Source: Chryseobacterium sp. StRB126 (GTDB lineage: Bacteria; Bacteroidota; Bacteroidia; Flavobacteriales; Weeksellaceae). Taken from it: a stretch of DNA of 64,000 nt. The stretch covers positions 3,658,001-3,722,000 of the forward strand of contig NZ_AP014624.1 in the NCBI RefSeq assembly GCF_000829375.1, written 5' to 3'. The notes beneath the pieces were generated by a model. The model was not told the DNA's origin, did not search any database, and saw only the letters and a list, made by a program, of their open reading frames with translations. Within the stretch, counting starts at the first letter, position 1. The number at the start of each line of letters is the position of its first letter. A program made the position numbers and the translations under genes. Positions 17,796 through 23,668 of the stretch are shown here, piece after piece.

Positions 17796-18119
17796 ATGTA
17801 TACAGATTTAGAAGACAACTTAACGAAAAAGTATTATCATGAAATAGTTGGAAAAGCCCTATTACAGGCAAAAGAAGAATACGAAAGATCTCCAGATACT
17901 CCAATGAATATTTCTTTTTATAATCAATTACTGGATATTAAAAAAACTGTAATTGACCATAATGAAGTTTATACAAAAGACGAAGCTTATAAAAAATATC
18001 CAATGGCAGTAATGATAACAAGAAATTTTGTTGCAGAAGAAGCAAATATTGATTATGCCAATATGCTAAAAGATATAGTCTGGGGAATATCATTATATCC
18101 GACTATGATTGAAGAATAA
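17796..18119 (+). CDS. Immunity-like small protein, paralog of 22516-22824
   Basis: A 107-residue cytoplasmic protein. It shares a pattern with the 102-residue protein at 22516: Y-N-Q-x-x-D-I near residue 45, Y-K-K-Y about 25 residues later, then N-F, and a C-terminal L-x-D with hydrophobic residues. Both sit next to the same toxin-tail relic (18149 onward), one before and one after it. This is the expected result of tandem toxin/immunity cassettes in which a new cassette displaced the old toxin but left its immunity gene. The family name is unknown to me. Confidence 0.6.
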   Translation: MYTDLEDNLTKKYYHEIVGKALLQAKEEYERSPDTPMNISFYNQLLDIKKTVIDHNEVYTKDEAYKKYPMAVMITRNFVAEEANIDYANMLKDIVWGISLYPTMIEE

Positions 18120-18148
18120 ATCTTTAAGTTACAAAAAACAAAAAGTGA

Positions 18149-18250
18149 TGTAAAGATCATCCCGGACAATTCAAACCTAACTTAGATTATGTTAAAATAG
18201 AGCACTTAGGATTATCAGCACCTTACATAAAAATGAATATAATTAAAATA
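18149..18250 (+). pseudogene. Toxin-tail relic, left half (split by the IS1595-family element)
   Basis: The frame reads C-K-D-H-P-G-Q-F-K-P-N-L-D-Y-V-K-I-E-H-L-G-L-S-A-P-Y in two short runs and then K-M-N-I-I-K-I up to the insertion site at 18250. It continues in the same codon phase on the far side of the mobile element (22450-22482: N-A-E-I-D-K-N-G-K-G-stop). An in-frame TGA lies just upstream at 18146-18148, so the body of the toxin is gone. The tail precedes the intact immunity-like gene at 22516. The toxin class cannot be named from this piece. Confidence 0.55.
18243..18250 (+). repeat. Left target-site duplication of the IS1595-family element (TTAAAATA)
   Basis: TTAAAATA directly precedes the left terminal repeat and is repeated exactly at 22442-22449 after the right terminal repeat. 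Eight bases is the usual duplication length of the IS1595 family. Confidence 0.9.
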
Positions 18251-18272
18251 GGTAATTATACGTTACTTTACA
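18251..18272 (+). repeat. Left terminal inverted repeat of the IS1595-family element
   Basis: Begins GGTAATTATACGTTAC and matches the reverse complement of 22420-22441 at 21 of 22 positions. The nested IS481 copy inserted right at its inner end. Confidence 0.9.
18265..18272 (+). repeat. Left target duplication of the nested IS481 copy (ACTTTACA)
   Basis: ACTTTACA here and at 19476-19483 flanks the IS481-family element. It is part of the left terminal repeat of the older element, which was therefore the target. Confidence 0.75.
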
Positions 18273-19475
18273 TGTAATAGCCACAACTTGATCTGACAGT
18301 TAGGGTTTAAAAATAATTGTCAGTTATCCAATATTATCCTTACTTCCAAAAGTAAGGATTTTTTGTTCCTCTGCAAGAGTTTCCAATAATTTCTCTTTTG
18401 CAATAGGTTTACTATCCAAAAACGTCTGCATCGGTGTTTTACCGTAACAATGTTTTCCTGTATGCGTTCTTTCATTATTGTAATACGACAGCCAGCTGTT
18501 TAAGTCTAATTGCAGCTCTTCAATACTTCTGTAAATTTTCTTTCTGAAAGCTATGGCATAAAACTCTTCCTGTATTGTCCTGTGAAAACGTTCACAAATG
18601 CCGTTGGTCTGAGGGCTTTTAGCCTTGGTCTTCGTGTGATCAATATCTTCAATGGCTAAATAAAGCTGGTATTCATGCTGTTCTCTTATTCCACAGTATT
18701 CCGTTCCTCTGTCTGTTAAAATTCTGAGTAAACGAAGTTCCTGTTGCTCAAAGAACGGAACTACCTGATCATTAAGCATGTCAGCAGCAATAAGAGCATT
18801 TTTACGGTCATATAGCTTTGCAAATACTACTTTAGAATACGTGTCAATAAAAGTTTGCTGATAAATATGTCCAACTCCTTTGATATTGCCTACATAATAA
18901 GTGTCTTGAGCTCCTAAATATCCAGGATGATGAGTTTCAATTTCTCCATGAGCTTTTTTCTCCTCCTTGGCTCTTTCTAGTGCTGAAAGTTGAGATTCAG
19001 TAAGGACTATACCATCTTGAGCGGATTTGGCTTCCAAGGCTTTTAATCTTAGTTTAAACGTATGTAGATCGTGTCTTAACCAAATACCTCTGACCCCGCC
19101 TGGGGATACGATCAACCCTTTCTTTTTAAGTTCATTACTCACTCTAAGCTGCCCCAAAGCAGGGTTTTCAATGGCTATATCAACAACAGCCTTTTCAATA
19201 ACTTCATCTACACGATTCTTTAATACTGGCTTTCTTCTGGAGATTTCCTGTAATGCTAATTCACCTCCTTGCTCATACAGTTCTTTGAATCGATAAAAAC
19301 TGTCTCGGGAATAGCCCATTACTTTACAAGCTTTGGATACATTTCCTAAATGTTGTGCTAATTCAAGTACACCTAACTTGTTTTTGATGATTTTTTGTTG
19401 TGTTGTCATAATACTTAATCTGTTTTAAAGTTATTTAATTTGATTATAACTGTCAGATTAAGTCTTGACTAATTC
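18273..19475. mobile_element. IS481-family insertion sequence nested in the IS1595-family element
   Basis: About 1.2 kb. The ends share an imperfect inverted repeat of about 28 bp whose best part is ACTTgATCTGACAGTTA at 18286-18302 and its reverse complement with one change at 19447-19463. The 8-bp direct repeat ACTTTACA lies on both sides (18265-18272, 19476-19483). It contains one transposase gene on the minus strand. The frame is intact, so it may still be active. Confidence 0.8.
18324..19409 (-). CDS. IS481-family transposase
   Basis: A 361-residue transposase. The N-terminus is a helix-turn-helix (S-K-A-C-K-V-M-G-Y-S-R-D-S-F-Y-R-F). The integrase core follows, with D in L-G-A-Q-D-T-Y-Y-V-G, D in L-T-D-R-G-T-E-Y, and E in N-G-I-C-E-R-F-H-R-T, which make up the DDE triad. 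The end has Y-Y-N-N-E-R-T-H-T-G-K, typical of the IS481/IS3 core. Its length is normal for the family and the frame is undamaged. It lies inside the inverted repeats of the nested element. Confidence 0.95.
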   Translation of the reverse strand: MTTQQKIIKNKLGVLELAQHLGNVSKACKVMGYSRDSFYRFKELYEQGGELALQEISRRKPVLKNRVDEVIEKAVVDIAIENPALGQLRVSNELKKKGLIVSPGGVRGIWLRHDLHTFKLRLKALEAKSAQDGIVLTESQLSALERAKEEKKAHGEIETHHPGYLGAQDTYYVGNIKGVGHIYQQTFIDTYSKVVFAKLYDRKNALIAADMLNDQVVPFFEQQELRLLRILTDRGTEYCGIREQHEYQLYLAIEDIDHTKTKAKSPQTNGICERFHRTIQEEFYAIAFRKKIYRSIEELQLDLNSWLSYYNNERTHTGKHCYGKTPMQTFLDSKPIAKEKLLETLAEEQKILTFGSKDNIG

Positions 19476-19483
19476 ACTTTACA
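19476..19483 (+). repeat. Right target duplication of the nested IS481 copy (ACTTTACA)
   Basis: Second copy of the 8-bp repeat found at 18265-18272. Confidence 0.7.
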
Positions 19484-19499
19484 CTAATTTGTTAAAAAT

Positions 19500-19530
19500 A
19501 AAAGAGGACTAAAATTAATTAGTCCTCTTT
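19500..19530. terminator. Bidirectional terminator hairpin 1 (AAAGAGGACTAA stem)
   Basis: Stem AAAGAGGACTAA (19501-19512) and TTAGTCCTCTTT (19519-19530), loop AATTAA, with T-rich DNA on one side and A-rich DNA on the other. It overlaps the last codons of the minus-strand gene at 19519. A near-identical hairpin lies at 20080-20106. Confidence 0.75.
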
Positions 19531-19776
19531 CTTGTTTCTTATTATAACTGTTTGTTTTGTTATAATTGTAAATGAAGTTTCTCCCATTGTTTTTAGTTCT
19601 TCCATATTTGATTTTGGAATCTCTGAAAGTATTGGATTAAATTTACTATTCTGTAAATTATTTAAATCAATTTTACCTATTTCAATTGAAGCATTTTCAA
19701 AAGGATTAAAATCTTTTGGATTTGGTTCCCATATTTCAGTGCTTATTTCATTTTTTTTGTATATTTCGTATATCAT
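19519..19776 (-). CDS. Small passenger protein of unknown function (divergent pair, minus)
   Basis: An 85-residue protein with no signal peptide or known domain. It starts M-I-Y-E-I-Y-K-K-N-E and ends R-N-K-K-E-D. The last three sense codons plus the stop lie in the stem of a terminator, so the K-E-D end is dictated by the hairpin. It is divergent from the gene at 19798, with about 20 nt between the starts, so the pair probably shares a control region. It sits inside the IS1595-family element and is likely cargo. Confidence 0.5.
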   Translation of the reverse strand: MIYEIYKKNEISTEIWEPNPKDFNPFENASIEIGKIDLNNLQNSKFNPILSEIPKSNMEELKTMGETSFTIITKQTVIIRNKKED

Positions 19777-19797
19777 AATAATATTAAAATTTTGCCT

Positions 19798-20076
19798 ATG
19801 TCTCCTTTATCTAGTGATTATATGTATATAATTGGAAATTTAGAAACTCATAAGTACACCTTTACTCATAAAAAACAAATTATTGATGAGTATATTCATT
19901 GTATAATACTAGAAAGATTACAAGAATTTGATGGTTACGTACCTAGAAAAATTAAAGTTCAACAGATACATAATTTGAATGAGTATTTTACCAATCCTGA
20001 TTATAATGATTTTACTGAAAGAGTATTAAATACTGATGATTTAACAGCTGTGATTAATTATAGAAATGGTTATTAA
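19798..20076 (+). CDS. Small passenger protein of unknown function (divergent pair, plus)
   Basis: The frame allows a TTG start at 19792, but ATG at 19798 (M-S-P-L-S-S-D-Y-M-Y-I-I-G-N-L-E) is the better start and gives 92 residues. Features include I-L-E-R-L-Q-E-F-D-G-Y-V-P-R-K-I-K-V and a C-terminal A-V-I-N-Y-R-N-G-Y. No known domain is recognised. It ends just before terminator hairpin 2 and is probably cargo of the mobile element. Confidence 0.5.
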   Translation: MSPLSSDYMYIIGNLETHKYTFTHKKQIIDEYIHCIILERLQEFDGYVPRKIKVQQIHNLNEYFTNPDYNDFTERVLNTDDLTAVINYRNGY

Positions 20077-20079
20077 AAT

Positions 20080-20106
20080 AAAAGAGGACTAAATCAGTCC
20101 TCTTTT
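20080..20106. terminator. Bidirectional terminator hairpin 2 (AAAAGAGGACT stem)
   Basis: Stem AAAAGAGGACT (20080-20090) and AGTCCTCTTTT (20096-20106), loop of 5 nt, followed by T's on the plus strand. It serves two convergent genes (plus 19798-20076, minus 20094-20339) and repeats the stem of hairpin 1. Confidence 0.8.
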
Positions 20107-20339
20107 TTATTTTTTCTATCAGGTTTAAAATTCCAAATCTTAGTAATCATATTATCAAAGTCTGTTTTCATGTGTACATACTCTACCATGATTAAAGGAG
20201 TTTCTTCATGATATTTAATTTTCAATGTCTCAATCTTTAATTCAGGGCAATTGCTTTTTATATCTTCTACATAGAAGTATTCTTCACCATCTAAAATAAT
20301 GGTTCTTACTTCTCTTTGTTTTAATAACACTTCTTTCAT
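20094..20339 (-). CDS. Passenger protein coupled to the IS1595-family transposase
   Basis: An 81-residue protein whose ATG directly follows the transposase stop codon (TAA-ATG, no spacer), so translation is probably coupled. Its start (V-R-T-I-I-L-D-G-E-E-Y-F-Y-V-E-D-I) loosely resembles the N-terminal strands of BRO/antirepressor domains, but this is weak. It ends K-N-K-K-E-D inside terminator hairpin 2. It may assist or limit transposition; this is inference from the tight coupling. Confidence 0.6.
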   Translation of the reverse strand: MKEVLLKQREVRTIILDGEEYFYVEDIKSNCPELKIETLKIKYHEETPLIMVEYVHMKTDFDNMITKIWNFKPDRKNKKED

Positions 20340-21266
20340 TTATCCTGTTAAATCTTTGTATCTCGTTCTAACATTATTGTTATTCAATAAATGTTCAAAC
20401 TTCTTATAGTCTGTGACTTCTCTTAAATTATACCTATACACAAATTCATCAACATATTTTTGAAGGTGCTTTTTTGAAACGTGATTATACATTCCTGAAA
20501 CACTTCTTTTAAGTATGTTCCAACTTCCTTCTATATTGTTATTATGTACTGTATTATCTTGCAAACTTACATATTCTTTTTTAGAATGATCTATTACTTT
20601 ATGATCATAATGTCTATGTAATCCTTTATAAGCCCACCATTCATCTGAAATGAGCCTTGTTCCTGTTTTTACATATCTATGTATTAAAGGCTGAATACTG
20701 TTTCTCCTTGTATTAGGTATAACAAATGCATTCAACTTACCATCTCTTTGCAACATTCCCATAACAGGAACTTTGTCTTTATAGCTTCTGCCTTGTGAGT
20801 GTGGAACTTTCTTGTCTTTGTGTCTGTTCTTATTTTTACCTCCAATAAAAGTTTCATCTGCTTCTACAACTCCTTCAAGTTCATTACAGTTTTCTATACC
20901 AAAACAGGCTCTAATTCTTTGCAGCATGAACCATGCTGTTGCTTGTCTCACTCCAATATCTTTTCCTAACTGTATAGAACTAATTCCTTTTTTATGAGAT
21001 GTAACAAGCCATATAGCTAAGAACCATTTTCTAAGACTAACCTTTGAATTTTCAAACATTGTTCCCGTCTTAATGTTAAAGTACTTTCCTGTATTCTTAC
21101 ATCTATATTGATTATTCTTACACTTATATACTTTTGAAGTTTCATCAAAAGGACTTACAACAATACCACTCCAAATAACTTCTTCCAAATAGTCTATGCA
21201 AGCCTGTTCAGTTGGAAAGGCTTGTATTAATTCTAATACTGATTTTATGTTGGTGTTAATGAACAT
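20340..21266 (-). CDS. IS1595-family (ISXO2-like) transposase
   Basis: A 308-residue transposase. The N-terminus has a zinc-ribbon-like part (Y-K-C-K-N-N-Q-Y-R-C-K-N-T-G-K-Y-F-N) and then G-I-S-S-I-Q-L-G-K-D-I-G-V-R-Q-A-T-A-W, a helix-turn-helix. The ISXO2-type catalytic core shows V-E-A-D-E-T-F-I-G-G, L-I-S-D-E-W-W-A-Y and V-H-N-N-N-I-E-G-S-W, which give the D-D-E-type residues. Length and order are normal. It is the second gene of a tight unit, with 3 nt to the gene before and 0 nt to the gene after. It defines the 18251-22441 element. Confidence 0.95.
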   Translation of the reverse strand: MFINTNIKSVLELIQAFPTEQACIDYLEEVIWSGIVVSPFDETSKVYKCKNNQYRCKNTGKYFNIKTGTMFENSKVSLRKWFLAIWLVTSHKKGISSIQLGKDIGVRQATAWFMLQRIRACFGIENCNELEGVVEADETFIGGKNKNRHKDKKVPHSQGRSYKDKVPVMGMLQRDGKLNAFVIPNTRRNSIQPLIHRYVKTGTRLISDEWWAYKGLHRHYDHKVIDHSKKEYVSLQDNTVHNNNIEGSWNILKRSVSGMYNHVSKKHLQKYVDEFVYRYNLREVTDYKKFEHLLNNNNVRTRYKDLTG

Positions 21267-21269
21267 ATA

Positions 21270-21752
21270 TTAGTCTGTTACGTTTTTAATAATTGTATTA
21301 ACAGCATCATACAGCCAATTAACATTACCATTATAAATAGACTGCATATTGGAGTTTACTGTTTCTGTAAAGTCATTTAAGATCTTCTCCTTTTTAGTAT
21401 CAGATATATCCAGAGATTTTATTTGATGAACAATATCATCTATGACTGCCTGAGCATTCTTTTGATTGTTATTGTATCTATTCTGCAAAGTAGTTGCTGC
21501 ATTACCCAAACTAGAAATATCCAATTTTTCAGGATCTCTATATTGATAAGGTCTCCTAGATGATTGAGTATTTTTCAAACTGTAATACTCCCATTGTCTG
21601 GAATAGCTATTGTATTTCTCATAACCTATAAGATTTGAGTATGAGTCAAAATAATCATATCTGTTATAATATGAATTAAACTTCTTTGTTACAGTCTGAG
21701 AGAAGCAAAATATCCCAAGTAACATACATACTGAAAAGAAAACTTTTTTCAT
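21270..21752 (-). CDS. Small secreted protein at the head of the transposase operon
   Basis: The frame is open further upstream to 21926, but the ATG at 21752 begins a clear signal peptide (M-K-K-V-F-F-S-V-C-M-L-L-G-I-F-C-F-S-Q). The mature part is about 140 residues: a Tyr/Ser-rich section (Y-Y-N-R-Y-D-Y-F-D-S-Y) followed by a helical C-terminus (L-Q-N-R-Y-N-N-N-Q-K-N-A-Q-A-V). It stops 3 nt before the transposase. A secreted protein as first gene of a transposase unit is unusual. No family recognised. Confidence 0.65.
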   Translation of the reverse strand: MKKVFFSVCMLLGIFCFSQTVTKKFNSYYNRYDYFDSYSNLIGYEKYNSYSRQWEYYSLKNTQSSRRPYQYRDPEKLDISSLGNAATTLQNRYNNNQKNAQAVIDDIVHQIKSLDISDTKKEKILNDFTETVNSNMQSIYNGNVNWLYDAVNTIIKNVTD

Positions 21753-21813
21753 AAGTGAATTTGATAATCCACTCAAACCCAAAGCAGAAATTTTAAGATT
21801 ATAAATAAAGAAA

Positions 21814-21888
21814 GGCGTGGGTTTGTAGTCTTTATTTATTACCTGAGGCTCTGGATTGCCAATGACATAAACAAGACAACCCACACCC
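21814..21888 (-). promoter_or_regulatory. Structured leader hairpin upstream of the secreted protein/transposase unit
   Basis: On the minus-strand transcript, GGUGUGGGUU (21887-21878) pairs with AACCCACGCC (21823-21814) over 10 bp including one G-U. The inner parts GUCUUGUUUAU and AUAAAUAAAGAC extend the stem imperfectly. The G-U pair would be a C-A mismatch on the other strand, so the fold favours the minus-strand RNA, which is the leader of the gene at 21752. It might limit transposase expression. No known riboswitch class fits. Confidence 0.45.
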
Positions 21889-22058
21889 ATATAGGATGTA
21901 AGTGTCAGTTGTTTATTCTGTGTCATTTTGAGAAATTTTCCAGATTTCAGGTAACAGAATAAAAGCTAACGCTTTCTTTTTAATCGATAAATATTCCTGC
22001 AAAAGTACAAAAATTATACCTTTTTCACTATATTTGGATAAACTAAAATCATTAAATT

Positions 22059-22217
22059 ATGGGAACATTAAAATGGGTATTCTATCAGGATAGTGCTGAA
22101 AAATGGAGATGGCGTGCTACTTCAGTTGAAAACGGAAAAATTGTAGGGGCCGCAACTCAAGGATTTTCTTCAAGGCAAAAAGCTGTTGAAAATGCAAGAC
22201 ACTTTGGTTATAAATAA
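22059..22217 (+). CDS. Small YegP-like (DUF1508-type) protein
   Basis: A 52-residue protein: M-G-T-L-K-W-V-F-Y-Q, then K-W-R-W-R-A, V-E-N-G-K-I-V-G, and G-F-S-S-R-Q-K-A-V-E-N-A. The pattern strand / N-G-x-I / S / x-S-x-x-x-A-x-x-N fits one DUF1508 (YegP) repeat. It is followed by a hairpin (AAAGACCAA...TTGGTCTTT near 22369-22398). Its 3' end overlaps the convergent minus-strand gene by 10 nt. It lies inside the IS1595-family element and is probably cargo. Confidence 0.7.
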   Translation: MGTLKWVFYQDSAEKWRWRATSVENGKIVGAATQGFSSRQKAVENARHFGYK

Positions 22218-22351
22218 CCTATAACTTTTTCACCTAAGCCTCTTTTATCAGCAATTATTTGTGCCTCATTCCATGAAGGTGCATAAATGTTTTGACCTGC
22301 ATAGAGATCATTAATATTTCTATATTGGGTTAGGAATTTTTTCATTTTCAT
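22208..22351 (-). CDS. Small protein of unknown function, convergent and overlapping with the YegP-like gene
   Basis: A 47-codon frame on the minus strand: M-K-M-K-K-F-L-T-Q-Y-R-N-I-N-D-L-Y-A-G, then A-P-S-W-N-E-A-Q-I-I-A-D-K-R-G-L-G-E-K-V-I-G. The start may instead be 22345. Sequence composition is protein-like (amphipathic helices, conserved-looking G-Q-N-I-Y-A-P-S-W). It ends 10 nt inside the YegP-like gene. I cannot name its family. Confidence 0.5.
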   Translation of the reverse strand: MKMKKFLTQYRNINDLYAGQNIYAPSWNEAQIIADKRGLGEKVIGYL

Positions 22352-22368
22352 AAATTTGAATTTATTAA

Positions 22369-22398
22369 TAAAAAAGACCAAACTATCTTTTAGTTGGT
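22369..22398. terminator. Hairpin inside the right end of the mobile element
   Basis: AAAGACCAA with its complement TTGGTCTTT, with A/T tracts on both sides. It lies between the terminal repeat and the small genes. It could stop outside transcription entering the element, mirroring hairpin 1 at the left end. Confidence 0.55.
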
Positions 22399-22419
22399 CT
22401 TTACTTTTTTCTATGTTTG

Positions 22420-22441
22420 TGTAAAGTAACGTATAGTTACC
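22420..22441 (-). repeat. Right terminal inverted repeat of the IS1595-family element
   Basis: The reverse complement begins GGTAACTATACGTTAC and matches 18251-18272 with one mismatch. Confidence 0.9.
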
Positions 22442-22449
22442 TTAAAATA
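22442..22449 (+). repeat. Right target-site duplication of the IS1595-family element (TTAAAATA)
   Basis: Exact copy of 18243-18250. Confidence 0.9.
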
Positions 22450-22482
22450 AATGCAGAGATAGACAAGAATGGAAAAGGCTGA
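22450..22482 (+). pseudogene. Toxin-tail relic, right half
   Basis: Reads N-A-E-I-D-K-N-G-K-G then TGA at 22480-22482, in phase with the left half at 18149-18250 once the element and one target copy are removed. The frame after the TGA would continue S-Q-V-Y-L-Q-I-P, so the TGA may itself be a mutation. The immunity-like gene starts 33 nt later. Confidence 0.5.
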
Positions 22483-22515
22483 AGTCAAGTATATCTCCAA
22501 ATTCCAATTTTAACA

Positions 22516-22824
22516 ATGAATTATAAAGAAGTAAATACGAAAAAAGAATACAATAATTTACTAAATGAATTAAGTATCGAGTCAAAAATTTTAGCAGTTA
22601 AATATCCTGAAATTTCAATCTATAAATCAATCTATAACCAAATTGGTGATATCCAAAGTATGATACACAATAATATTAAGTTATCTGAAAATGATATATA
22701 TAAGAAGTATTCCATAGGTGCTATAGCTGTAAAAAACTTTGATTGTGAGAAGGATATTTTTGGAAGAAAATTACAAGATTTATTTGGTGCTCTGTTTGAA
22801 TATTGGAATATGCCCGAATCTTAA
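22516..22824 (+). CDS. Immunity-like small protein, paralog of 17796-18119
   Basis: A 102-residue cytoplasmic protein starting M-N-Y-K-E-V-N-T-K-K-E-Y. It shares with the 17796 gene the spaced motifs Y-N-Q-x-x-D-I, Y-K-K-Y, N-F and a C-terminal L-x-D-hydrophobic segment. It directly follows the toxin-tail relic now split by the mobile element, the normal position of an immunity gene. The frame is intact. Confidence 0.62.
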   Translation: MNYKEVNTKKEYNNLLNELSIESKILAVKYPEISIYKSIYNQIGDIQSMIHNNIKLSENDIYKKYSIGAIAVKNFDCEKDIFGRKLQDLFGALFEYWNMPES

Positions 22825-22991
22825 TTGTAATCGAAAAAATATTATCCTGAAATAGCCAAGGAACACCTTTTCCGGTTCCGAATATCGAGTGATCCCGTAT
22901 TTCCCGTCGAAGGTTCTTTAATCAACTTAAACAAAATATAGTGGTACAAAAGTTGTATTATTTACTTATATTTTTCTTAAAATCTACCCTA

Positions 22992-23666
22992 ATGACCTAT
23001 AAATTTCTTATTTTTTTATTGATTGTACCTTGCATGGCATTAGCGCAAGTTGGAATAAATACAAATACTCCAACCCGCAAACTTCATGTTGTGGGCAATA
23101 TGCGCATAGGAGTTCTGACTAATAAATCAGAGACCGTTGCATACGATGAAATATTGTCTACGGACATCAATGGTAATGTAGACTATGTAACCAAGTCAAG
23201 CATGCAGCCTCCGTTAGAGCCTGGAACTTCCAACAAAGAAAGTTATAGTTTAGTCTATAATATGCCCAGTCCTAACGGGGATCCCACCAGAACATTAAAA
23301 TGTGGTAAATTTTTATTTGTCTTTGAAAATACAGATCAATCACGGATCAATTTTAGGTTAGCAGAAAATCCAGGAGCTGATGTTAATATTTATATGAGTA
23401 TGGAGCAAAATTTTAATGCTAATGGCTTTCAATTTTATCAAGGAAAAATTCCAACTGACCCCTCTACTGTTCCTTTTTTATTCACTTCTTCTAACTGGAA
23501 TATTAATCAAGAATTTGCCCGAGCTAATGTAGCAGATTATGAACAGAATATCATGCACTTCCAATATCCAAATGATACAGATTTTTATAGATTAACTATT
23601 TATAAGGTAAAACAAAATACCGGAATAGATAGTTGGGATTTTGTTGCTTCTTGTGAAAAATTTTAA
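22992..23666 (+). CDS. Secreted protein, T-P-T-R-K-L family (copy 1 of 3)
   Basis: The frame is open from 22941, but the ATG at 22992 starts a good signal peptide (M-T-Y-K-F-L-I-F-L-L...C-M-A-L-A) and gives 224 residues. The mature protein begins Q-V-G-I-N-T-N-T-P-T-R-K-L-H-V-V-G, continues with R-I-G-V-L-T and Y-D-E-I, and ends F-V-A-S-C-E-K-F. The two following genes share the start and the C-E-K-F ending. Role unknown; probably surface-located beta structure. Confidence 0.7.
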   Translation: MTYKFLIFLLIVPCMALAQVGINTNTPTRKLHVVGNMRIGVLTNKSETVAYDEILSTDINGNVDYVTKSSMQPPLEPGTSNKESYSLVYNMPSPNGDPTRTLKCGKFLFVFENTDQSRINFRLAENPGADVNIYMSMEQNFNANGFQFYQGKIPTDPSTVPFLFTSSNWNINQEFARANVADYEQNIMHFQYPNDTDFYRLTIYKVKQNTGIDSWDFVASCEKF

Positions 23667-23668
23667 AT

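Larger units (their letters stand above)
18251..22441. mobile_element. IS1595-family element with passenger genes, carrying a nested IS481 copy
   Basis: The element is bounded by 22-bp terminal inverted repeats (18251-18272 and 22420-22441, both beginning GGTAA and sharing TATACGTTACTTTACA, one mismatch) and by an exact 8-bp target duplication TTAAAATA (18243-18250 and 22442-22449). It contains an ISXO2-type transposase (20340-21266), a gene translationally coupled behind it (20094-20339), a secreted-protein gene in front of it (21270-21752), a divergent pair (19519-19776, 19798-20076), and two small overlapping convergent genes (22059-22217, 22208-22351). An IS481-family element (18273-19475) is nested just inside the left end. 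Without the nested insertion the length is about 3 kb. It interrupts a toxin-tail relic. Confidence 0.88.

Noticed and set aside
18251..19530. Reading G-N-Y-T-L-L-Y-T-N as the true C-terminus of a protein on both sides of the element
   Set aside because: The shared peptide is only the translation of the terminal inverted repeats; the target duplication and joined frame show it is not part of the toxin gene.
21753..21926. N-terminal extension of the secreted protein at 21270-21752
   Set aside because: The extension would put 58 residues in front of a perfect signal peptide, and the DNA there forms a strong hairpin instead.
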